A stretch of DNA of 64,000 nucleotides, from positions 1,798,001 to 1,862,000 of the forward strand of contig JAMXSV010000008.1 of assembly GCA_027559495.1 (NCBI GenBank). Direction: 5' to 3'. Shown here piece by piece: positions 10,932 to 20,728 of this stretch. The notes under the pieces were generated by a model. It ran no database searches. It was not told the origin of the DNA and saw only the letters and a list, made by a program, of their open reading frames with translations. Made by a program: the position numbers and the translations under genes. The stretch is from Aurifilum marmelostoma (taxonomy: Eukaryota > Ascomycota > Sordariomycetes > Diaporthales > Cryphonectriaceae). The first letter of the stretch is position 1, and each line of letters starts with the position of its first letter.

Positions 10932-13900
10932 CTATCCTGCCGGCGTTGTGTACGCAAAAGAGCTGACCGTCTCAGTCGCGGTAATAGTCGACAAGGTAGT
11001 GACCACCACACCCGTTCCATTCATCGTCGTCAGTGTCGACAAAGAGTACGCCACCTCTGTAGCCCTGCCCGAGCCCGACGGACCCACGTCCGAGCTCGCC
11101 TGTGTCGGCAGGATGATCTCAGACGGCACTGCATTGGTGCCGTTCTTGCCAAAGACAGATCCACTCTCGGAGCCGGCAGTGTCGTCGCTGAGGAGGCCGG
11201 CGCGGTATAGAGATAGCAGAGAGAAGTGCCCGCCGGCGACTGGGCGGGCTTTGAATTGGACGACGTTGGGGACCTCTGGGTACGAACCGTCGGCGATGAC
11301 CTCGTACAGATCTGTGAAGGGATACGAGGTGGAGGTGTAGTTGAGCCAGTAGGCTAGGCCGTTGACGAAGAGTCTGCGCGTCTCGGGGGAGCAGGTGGCT
11401 GCTGTCCACATCTCCCAGTCGGATTTGGTGTAGTGATGCTATTACATTTTCAAAATAAGTATAGGTGCAAGTGGCACGACAGACTGGGAGCACTGAAAAA
11501 GGCTGTCTGACTTACACGATTGTCAAGGGGCACACCAAAGACCTGGCTCACAGTGGCGTACCAGGTGGACTGCATGTCGTAGACACTGCTCTCGATGATC
11601 CCGAGATTCAGCAGTTTGTCATAGAACACATTGTACAGCAGCCCCCAGGAAGAACGCCACTCATATGAGAGAGTCGTGTGGTTCTCGGAAGGATCAATGG
11701 CGAAATACGTCCAGTTCTGATAGTATTGGGTTGCCGTCGTGGAAAAGTTTGCGACATCATCCGCATCTCCTGCGATGCGCGCGATGGCGCTCATAGCCTG
11801 AAGACCAACAATGCCCTTGATGGCCAGGTTAGTCTGGTTCTGGAGGGTCCCAGCAAAATCATCTGTGCTGAGCTGGCCGGATGGGACCAGAGAGAACTGG
11901 ATCAGATACAGTGCCCACTGCTTCAGGATATCGTAGTGGCTCTTGAGCCAGCTAGTGTCGCCTGAAAACTTGTAGTACGCATAGGCCATGAGAATCATGT
12001 TGCCAGATTCCTCTACAGGCATGTACTCGTCATTTCCTTCCACGTGGCCGGTGGCATTGGGGAAATGGGTACCAAGATCGTGCATGGAATAGCCATTAGG
12101 GTAGAACCCGCCTTCTTGGTTTTGGAAGAGAGGCTCCAGCGTCCATTTGAGCATGTCTGGATTCGCCCACAAGAAGAAGGGTGTTGCCGGGTACACTGAG
12201 AGTTATTGAGAGTAGGTTAGCTTTTCTCCTGACTGATACTTGCAAAAGTGAATGACTGAGTACCAGTCAACCAATGACGAGCTGTTTGACCTACAAACGT
12301 CCACCGTATTGACATTTCCACTACTCGAGATCTCCTTCTGGAACATCAGCGGGCTACTCTCATCTGATCCATCTAGGGACTCGGCGCCGCAGGTCGACGA
12401 GGGAGGAATAGCATAAACATATGCCGCCGTGATCTGTCGGGCAGAGAGGGCTACGATGGAATAGTATGCTTCAGCCTCTGAAATGTCCGGAATGGCAACT
12501 CCACTGAAATTGTCGGGGTTCAAAAAACCATAGCCATTGTTTGGGTCGAAGATGTACTGTTGGCCGTATTGATCGACTCCAGTCGTATAACCTTCAGAGC
12601 CGTTTGAGTAGAATGGGGGTACCTGTGGAGTACTGTTGCTGTAGATCAGGGCGGGATTCTCTTGATAATAAGTAGCAACATCATTCTTGAGCTGTGCCTC
12701 AAAATCAGCGCCCAGGCGTGTGACGGCGTCGAAGTCATTCCAGTGGTACGCAATCAGCGAATACATGTTGTCGCCATAGCACTTGGCCCACCAGGGCAAC
12801 AGTGGCGTGATGCCGCCATTGTGAAGGTAGCGGATGATGGGCGTCTGGATGGAGCCGATGGTGTATCGAACCTGCGCCGAGGTCACGTTGCCGACGTCGT
12901 GGGCAAAGGAAAATACGGGCTCGCGCGTGCCTGAGCCGCGGTATTCAGAGTCCACAAGATCATTGAGGACGTGCTTGTTAACAAAGCCATACCGGACATC
13001 GGCAGAGAAGCCGGCTTGGAAGCTGAAGTTCTGCACGCCCATAGGGCTCGAGCTGTACGAGAAGTTCCCCCACTGAGGAAAGTCATATTCCTCGCCAAAG
13101 GTGTAGGGCTGCTCTAGCTGGTAGATCCAAGAGTATAGCGTACTGGCCGAGTCGGTTGCGTTTCCGGTCCCATTGATAGGCTGAGTGGCTCCGATGCCTG
13201 ACCTATACAGGTCCCAGATGAGCGTCTGGTTACTCTCGTAGGATGTCCAGGCACCGTTGATGTCTGAGTAGAACTGTATGTCGTGGGCCTGCCCATCCTG
13301 AGAGCTGATGCTGGTGGTCAGGTAGGACAGAGGGATAGAAGTCCGACACGTGTCCTTGGGCACGACCGGAGAGAAGAAGCTCGCCAGGATCTCGACAGGA
13401 CCAGCTTGAAACGTGAAGTTGGAGTACTGTGAGTCGTAGCTGACACTTGCTGGCTTGGCGATTTGGAGGTTGTCCAGTTTCGGGAGACTCTGGGACCCCG
13501 TTCCAAGATATTCCTAGCAGGCAATTGTGGTCAGCATCAATGTTTTAAGAATGCTGGCTGTAGGTGACAGAATTATTCGGGAAACTGCTGTAAAGCATGC
13601 TTTCTGATATCTGAGCCCCGTGAGTGAGAGATGGTAGAGGTGAGACCACAAACATATGATATGCCATCGACTGTCACAATGCCCTCCCAGCCGAGGGAAT
13701 TGCCTGGCCAGAAGATGGGATCCGCACTGTTCAGGGTTGAATCTCCAGCAGTTGAAGACCACGCAGATGTGTAGGGACTTCTCACTGCGAGAGGAATCGC
13801 GGGCGGCCGGGCTGGTGAATAGGATGGCAGTGGGTTTCCATTACCATCCACGGCCCCAGGATATTCGGTCGCATTGGTGGAGATATTTTGCGCAACCGTC

Positions 13901-13950
13901 CCAAGGCTGAGACCCAGGATGGCCGTAATGCCCAAAGAAATCTTCATCAT
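10932..13950 (-). CDS. gtaA-like: Secreted glutaminase, GtaA family (DUF4965/DUF1793)
   Basis: Four exons on the minus strand, 13654-13950, 12295-13513, 11516-12195 and 10932-11438, all with GT-AG introns of 140, 99 and 77 bp, give about 900 residues. The signal peptide MKISLGITAILGLSLGTVAQ is followed by the family N-terminus (ARPPAIPLAVRSPYTSAW). Exon 2 carries the DUF5127/DUF4965 part. The exon 2-3 junction recreates VDVLYPATPFFLWANP, and exon 3 has the hallmark EGGFYPNGYSMHDLGTHFPN and EGNDEYMPVEESGN. Exon 4 opens HHYTKSDWEMWTAAT. Donor choice at 12294 (GTAGGT) is fixed by phase. Fungal GtaA hydrolyses glutamine to glutamate outside the cell. The Ser/Thr-rich C-terminal extension makes it longer than the roughly 690-residue Aspergillus oryzae enzyme. 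Which ATG of the initial pair is used is uncertain. Confidence 0.9.
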
Positions 13951-14804
13951 AGCTGATTGCAGGTAGATTGGCAGATTAAGTGATGGCAAGAGACGAACAT
14001 ACAAGCCAGCAACTAATGGGTGAAACCAAAATGAAGAGCAATGACCTGTGTGGTGACTGCTGAGCCTCGAGTGCCTGCAATATCAAACTGTGCTTCTCGA
14101 GTATTATATATATTGATCACTGCTTCTAAAGTACACCAAAGTCGATGCTGGACCAATGCGTAAATCATAATTACCCCGCAACATAAGCCAAGCCCTGCAA
14201 GGCCTTTCATCATTGAGCATAATCCCGTGTCTTCATTTACGCTTGATCCAATAGCCACACACATCACCATGTACGACCCCCAGGAAAGACAATCAAGTAT
14301 CATCGCCTATATTAGGTATGGGATAGTCATTCGCCAAGTTCTCCACTGTCGTGCATATTAATACCACTCCCTCACATGCATGCCTGCAAGCCCCAAGAAT
14401 TCTTCCTTGTAGACGGCTTGCGGAGAATCAGCAGACGGGACGAGGAACAGAAAGCCCGGTAACGCAAGGATTTGTTTGTTGTTGCATCGAATGATGCGAC
14501 TACTGCACTGAGACAAGCAGGGGCGGGGTATTAGTCTTGTCGATCACTGGACGGGGAATTGGAGGCTTCTCTAGAAATATTGTGACTCCAATTCTGGGTT
14601 CCAATCTTGCCAATGTGCCGGGGGGTTCCTACTAAGAGTTTGTGTACCTAGGTAGGTAATATACACTGTTCCCCTTCCCGTGCGTGCCGTAGTAAAGTGA
14701 CAGCATAAGTACATGCAGCCCACGTTCCCCCAACTTGCTTCTTCTTTTTGGTCCTTGCATAGCGTTGCACTCTCGTCCACCTTGACCCGGGACTTTTCTT
14801 TTCG
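13951..14804. promoter_or_regulatory. Glutaminase promoter region and carboxylase 3' flank
   Basis: An 850-bp gap between two minus-strand genes. A TATATATAAT element on the minus strand near 14102-14111 lies about 150 bp upstream of the glutaminase start and could serve as its TATA region. A CCTAGGTAGGT motif occurs around 14647. No gene is supported here. Confidence 0.4.
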
Positions 14805-16880
14805 TCACAGCTTCTGCCTGGTCAGACCTGGTAAAATGCTGCATATAACCGTATCCACTGAGACGTGATCCCCCTCTTGACGATCAAAGAGATCTCTCAC
14901 CGCCCCGGACCTATGGGCGCGAATCTCGAGCTCCATCTTCATCTGACGAACGACGATGATAGCGTCCCCCTCGCTGACAGCATCGCCCTCGTCGACCAGG
15001 ACCTCGACTAGCTGGCCAGACACCGGGCATAACAACGCCGAGGTGTCGGTGGGGTTGGTGGCGGGCTGCAGCTTGCCCCCGCGCTGCTGACTGATCTGCA
15101 GGCCGTGTTGTACATCGGCTCGCTTAGACATCTTGAAGTTGTAGGTTGTGTTGCTCGGTCCTTCGGGATTATTATTCTCTGCGGAAAGGCTCAGAGCCAG
15201 CGAATGGGGGAAGTCGTTTCTTGTGATGCTCGAGATGGTGATATCGCCTTGAAAAATTGCGGCAGGCAGGCTCCCGTCTCCTTCTATCTGTATATGAAAG
15301 TGGTCTCCTTTCCTAACGATCTGGTCTGAAGTTGCAGAGCTCTTGGTGACCGACCTGTCGTCCACATTGGTGTCCTCTCTGAAAGCTGACGTGTTGGCGT
15401 GTCTCAAAGTCGCTCGACCAGGCTCTCCCAGGAGGTTTTCCAAACTGTTTTCGAGCCATTGTGTGTCGAAGTCTGCTGTGTGGAACGTATTTGTGCTCAC
15501 AATGGTCTGCAGCAAGGCGATATTAGTAGTCACCCCATCAATAGCCGTATCCTGCAGTGCCCTCTGTGCCTTGTTCACTGCAGCTGTCCAGTCCACAGCG
15601 GTGACAACCACCTTGGCAACAAGTGAGTCGAAGTCTGTCGATATCTTGAAGCCGGGTCGGAGGTGACTATCCACTCTGATTCCATTCCCTCCAGGAAAAA
15701 GAGCTCGTTTGATTCTTCCAATTGAGGCCGAAAAGTTTCGACGGGGATCCTCGGCCGTGACTCTGAGCTGTATGGCAGTAGAGAAGGCAGGTGGCGGTGT
15801 CTCTGCATCCTCCGAACCAATCGTATCGGCTCCGATATCCATAAAACTCTTCCCCAGAGCAAGAAGTATCTGAGACCGGACCAGATCGATACCAGCGATG
15901 GCTTCTGTAATGGTGTGCTCCACCTGGAGCCGAGGATTGATCTCCATGAAGAAATATGTCGAGGTCGCAGGGGACACGAGGAATTCCCACGTCCCGAGCG
16001 ACGAGTATTTGATTGCCCTGGCCATCCTCAGCGCAGAGCCAATGATAGCACTGATCAATAGGCGATTCTCAACTCGTGACGGTGCCACCTCAATGACCTT
16101 TTGAAACCTCCGTTGGATCGAACATTCCCGCTCCCACAGATGCCTCACATTTCCCAGGCCGTCGCCAATAATTTGAACCTCAATGTGTCTGAAGCCATCA
16201 ACAGCAGCCTTCTCCGCAAAGACTCGATTGCTGGGGCTCTCGTTTGATGCCCTGCGGAGACTAATCTCGAGGTCCTCCTCGCTCCGTACGAGACGTATAC
16301 CGCGGCCACCTCCTCCGTCCACGGCCTTCAGCATCACAGGGAAACCAACCTTGTGTGCAAACTGGCGCAGAGTTTCTATATCGTCTTGCACCGGCTCGCC
16401 GAGAGCAGGGAGGACGGGCACTCCGTGTTCCTCTGCCAGCCGTCTCGCACTGAGCTTGTCGCCAGTCTGTCTAAGGACCCGCGGGTCAGGCCCTATGAAC
16501 GTGACACTGGCGGCACGAAGCTGTTCGCAGAACTCGGCTGACTCCGACAGGAAGCCATAACCGGGATGCACGAGGTCGACGCGGTGCTCCCTACAGAGCG
16601 AGACTAGGAAGCCCACGTCTGTGTAGGACGAGATGGAGGGTAGCTGGATGGACTCGTGGGCATAAGAGACATGTGCGTCATCGTCGGCAGTTGATATGGC
16701 GATGGTGTGAAGGCCGAGCTCTCTCCCTGACGACAGGACGCGGACAGCAATTTCTCCCCTGCGAGATACATGTTAGTCAGATATAGTTTTGCTGAAAGTA
16801 TCTCTGCAATTATGCTGCTTCCAGAGGTCGATAACAATGTTACCTTACCTGTTGGCCACAAGAAGCCTCGGCGGAGGCAT
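14805..16880 (-). CDS. Acyl-CoA carboxylase biotin carboxylase/biotin carrier (alpha) subunit
   Basis: Two exons, 16849-16880 and 14805-16758 (90-bp GT-AG intron inside the NRGEIA motif), give 661 residues. Order: biotin carboxylase N-domain from residue 1 (LLVANRGEIAVRVL), ATP-grasp with the glycine loop GGGGRGIR at about 159-166, HIEVQ at about 202, EINPRLQVEH at about 283, a linker, then the biotin carrier domain with predicted biotinyl-Lys about 618 in RQMKMELE. It carboxylates biotin with ATP and bicarbonate for the partner subunit. Oddities: the usual AMKM is QMKM; the canonical QRRHQK is QRRFQK; there is no mitochondrial presequence; and the C-terminus is QKL, only loosely like a peroxisomal signal. 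It is divergent from the carboxyltransferase gene at 17253. Exact acyl substrate unknown. Confidence 0.9.
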
Positions 16881-17252
16881 GATTCCAAGGAAGATCGGCT
16901 GATTGATTCGACCACGGCAGATTCAAGAAGTTTATATTTTGCTAATTCCAGTTCTCTTCTAATCCAGAAGGTTTGGTGTCTGAGACGTGCTTGGTCCTAT
17001 GAGAATCCATTGTGTCGTTCATCCTGTATTAATTGTTCCCCCGCTGCACAACCTCGGCATTGCCACTGCTCCACGTCCAGGGGTGCGTTGTCTTGGTGGG
17101 AACCTGTCCGGACCGGCTTGAATTTCTCTCAACAGAACTATCTTGCATAGTCCTCTGTTCTCAATATCTAAAATTCAATGATGCCAAACTTGACACCAAG
17201 CGCAAAGACCAGTCAAATCCAGTCAAAATTCCCCCCTCCCCCCTCTTTCAGC
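16881..17252. promoter_or_regulatory. Shared divergent promoter of the carboxylase gene pair
   Basis: The 372 bp between the two start codons must contain both promoters. A CCTCGG hexamer lies at 17052-17057. CCTCGG is the known core site of the fatty-acid-responsive Zn-cluster regulators FarA/FarB (Ctf1) in Aspergillus/Fusarium, which would fit an acyl-CoA enzyme, but one hexamer in this length is not statistically strong. A TATTTTG-rich stretch near 16932 and a CT-rich patch before 17253 are also seen. Confidence 0.5.
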
Positions 17253-18957
17253 ATGCCCCAGGACGACGATGCGTCAAAGGCTCGCTTCAGACTGAAGCAG
17301 GTTGGCGCGCATCTTCATCCAGATCAGGTGGAAGACCATAACACTCAGTCTAAAGCACGTTCAAAAACGAGAAGGAAAGACATGGACGAGCCACCAGCTG
17401 ACTGGTCCGACATTCGCGGTCAGGTCAAGACTCTCCAGGACATAGCAAGGACTCTACCAGCCACCAACCCAGGGTACATCCGGCAGAAGCAGGCCGGAAA
17501 GCTCTGGGTCCGCGAGAGGGTGGACGCACTTTTGGACCCAGGAAGTTTTCAAGAGGTCGGATCAGTTGCTGGAACGATAGTATGGAAGAAGACGATGTCG
17601 ACTTCTCCCTCTGGAGGCCAAAAGCCGAGAGACGAGATCGAAGGATTTACGCCCAGCAATAATGTCCAAGGCTTTGGCACCATAGGCGGCCGGAGGATCC
17701 TGTTCACGGCAGACGACTTCTCCATCCGGGCCGGCCACGCTGATGGGGCCATCTGGGCAAAGACCCTGTATATGGAAAGGTTGTGCCTCGATCTCAGGCT
17801 CCCCATAATCAAGCTTGTCGACGGGTCATCGGGCGGCGGCTCGGTCACCACGATCCAGAGAGACGGCTTCAGCTACGTCCCTCCGATGCCCGGATTCAAG
17901 GAGGTGAATCAGCAGCTCAATCTAGGGATTCCCAATGTTGGGGCGGTTCTTGGTCCTGCGATTGGGCTGGGAGCGGCTCGCGTCACGGCGTGCCATTTCT
18001 CGGTCATGGCTGCCGATGTAGGGTCATTGTTCAATGCAGGACCTCATGTGGTGGCCAAGGCCACCTTTGAAGAGGGACTGAGCGCCAGCGAGCTCGGTGG
18101 ACCACGTGTGCACTGCGCAAACGGGACAATTGATAACGCTGCTTCAGACGAGATGGGCTGCTTTGAGCAGATGCGCCGTTTCCTGTCCTACGTCTCGGAC
18201 TGCGGTCTCAACAACCTTCCACCAGTGCAAGAAAGAATAGATGATCCCTCTGAGAGAGACGTCAGCTCTCTTCGCACAATCATCCCTCGTCGCCGGCAGC
18301 GAGCATATGCGATGGCCCGATTGATACAGACTGTGTTGGACCAAGGCTCCTGGTTTGAGATAGGAGCAGGCTGGGGCAATACTGCCATTGTTGGTCTGGG
18401 TCGCATGCATGGCCGCCCGGTAGGAGTGATTGCCAACAACCCAGAGGTCATGAGTGGTGCCACAGATGCCACCGGGGCGCAAAAGATTACTAAACACCTC
18501 AACCTGTGCGATGTATTCAACCTGCCCATCGTCCAATTTGTCGACTGTCCAGGCTACGCAGTGGGAACGGCGGCCGAACGACAGGCGACGATGAAATACG
18601 GCGTCGAGCTGGGAAAGGCATACTTCTCGACCACGGTGCCCATATTCAACGTCCTGGTAAGGAAATGCTATGGAGTGGCCGGCGGCATCATGACGGACTG
18701 TCGAGATCCGCACCATCGCGTGGCATGGCCGAGCCTAGAGAGCGGAAGTCTGCCGCTGGAGGGGGGGCGTGGAGGCGAGCCACGCGAGGGAGTTGAGAGA
18801 GGCAGGCGACAGGAGAGAAGCACTCTACAGTGAGCTACTGGAGAACTATACTAGGCTGCAAAATCCAGTCCGGACTGCGGCCGCTTTCGATATACCAGAG
18901 GTCATCGACCCCGCGGATACCAGAAGGCTTCTGTGTGCATGGACCACCCATATGTGA
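17253..18957 (+). pseudogene. Acyl-CoA carboxylase carboxyltransferase (beta) subunit, with apparent frameshift
   Basis: Carboxyltransferase of the PCC/MCC/ACCase-beta superfamily, closest by motif to fungal and actinobacterial acyl-CoA carboxylases with VDCPGYAVGTAAERQ. It moves CO2 from carboxybiotin to an acyl-CoA. The N-half crotonase fold has LVDGSSGGGSVTTIQ; the C-half has GVIANNPEVMSGATDATGA and VRKCYGVAGGIM. The frame is intact to LPLEGG near 18758, where a run of seven G shifts it and it ends prematurely at 18833. The other frame from 18769 continues exactly as the family expects (EASHARELREAG through VRTAAAFDIPEVIDPADTRR) to the stop at 18955-18957. One G fewer would restore about 567 residues. 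ATG 17253 (MPQDDD) is preferred; an upstream in-frame ATG at 17178 and a later one at 17382 are possible. It may be an assembly indel rather than true decay. Confidence 0.85.
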
Positions 18958-20728
18958 GTTTTTCTTTCCCCATCACAATGATCATCCAATTTCTCCAATC
19001 CTCCAGATAGAATAGTGCGCTTATACGAAACCAATTAGGTATAATGTGAACCTCGTCGAGAGACTCAGGAAGAGACAGAGCGGCTTGATACAACCAGTCT
19101 TTCGTTAAATAATGGAGAACAGAGCCTAGGTGTAATAATGAACAACTTGTTATTCAGTGGCATAGCAAGCTGTAAAACCTACTATTGATATTCAAAAGGC
19201 TCAATCACAGATTCCTGCACATTCTCGTGGCGCTGCAACCACACTATGTCCATAATGCCGGGGCATCTCTTCCACGGACCAACCTTGGAAGCCAAGGCTA
19301 GCAGATGGTTGTCGACCTGTGAACTCCTCGCATCACCTCATATGCATACATATTTACATCAGTATTGTCATATATACAAGGTGGTGTCAAATTTGTAGTT
19401 TCGTAGCATAATACTAGTTCCCCTGATGATTACCACGCAGACCATAGTTAAGGCTATCAACATAACCCAACTGGGCAGATTTCGAAAGCGACGCCATGAA
19501 CCGCTGTATAAATGAATGCAATGTCAAATGTGCTACTCTGTTTCCCCTGAACAGTAGAAACGTATGAAAAGTTACGTTAAAAGCCTCCATCACCAATCAT
19601 CCCCGGTTTACTTGCTTCCATTATTAGGGGGAAGTAAGTATAGCCATGTTCTCTCTTGTTCTTTTGCCATGACTTTCTTCTCATAGGAGATGATACCCAT
19701 GACGGTTCAGCACGACCTCGACAGGGGAGCAAGGTTCTAGTATCATGTGTAAATGCCAGCGGCGTCTCATTACTGGTTCCATGGGAAATCGCAAGAGATT
19801 ACCACTATGCTGGGTGGGTAGGCAGATCCACTGACACTGTTTCAGCTAAATACCCCAACTGTCCAATGTCATTGATGATAGATATAACAACCATAATCAG
19901 GTTAACCACTGTCGTCCTGCCAAAAAAAAATCTGGGCCTACCGTAGAGGCAAGTTTCGGCTTAAAATGTCACCCCCCACTCGGCTCCCTACCGACAATGA
20001 CATGCATGGGGGTGCAGTAACTTATGGGCAGATACCTTCCATAATTACACAGTCACTTACCACCCACGGCTTGAAATTGTATGGCCATTCTCCGTCCTTT
20101 ACCAAAATGTATCGACCGAGGGTTTTGAAGCCTGCACAAATGTGCCAAGACCGATTGCCGACATGCCATGGTAGAATTCTTTTTTTTTTTTCGTTGTTGT
20201 TGCTCTAGGTTGGCCGTCAGTGACGAACGATGGCGTGGCCCATCGATTCTCCAGCTGCCTGAAGCAGAAGGTCGCAGCAGGCAGTGCCTCTAGGCCTCTA
20301 GCCACAGGGAGCCCTGATATGATGGCACGAGGAGCCGAGAGGCCACGCTGAGTCGTCAAGCATCCTACCCAGCTGAACCTGTCGCCTGCGACCACCGAGC
20401 CAAGATGCCAATTCGTCGCAGACCTGCCGTTGCGGGTTGAGCCTGGCCCCACGTTTTTCTGGGACAAGAACGTGCAAAGAGGAAGCCCGACAACATGACT
20501 GGCCCACATGCGATTGTTCGTCCTAGGTAGGTCACAATTAACCCAGAAGTTCGACATCGGTCGTCCGGATCCAACCGAGCTCGTCACTCGGTGAGGCACG
20601 TTTTTGCCAAGACATATTTAAGCAGACCTCCTGCGCATAATAATGAGTCTTCCCTTGAGGACTGAGAGTCACGGGTCAAAACACCACGAGGCTTTCTTCC
20701 TTCTCTTGACCGTTCAACACCCTCAAAG
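18958..20728. other. Intergenic, including RNase T2 promoter
   Basis: About 1.8 kb. A TATTTAAG element at about 20613-20620 lies about 110 bp before the RNase T2 start and is a plausible TATA box. A CCTAGGTAGGTCA motif sits at about 20523. Overlapping minus-strand frames at 20099-20599 lack features and lie in this promoter. No RNA gene recognised. Confidence 0.5.

Noticed and set aside
14805..18957. Calling the pair mccA/mccB (leucine catabolism)
   Set aside because: Subunit motifs and the missing mitochondrial presequence do not fit well, and no isovaleryl-CoA dehydrogenase is adjacent; left as acyl-CoA carboxylase of unknown substrate.
20099..20599. Overlapping minus-strand frames upstream of RNase T2
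   Set aside because: Three mutually overlapping frames without domains, signal peptide or splice support, in a promoter region.
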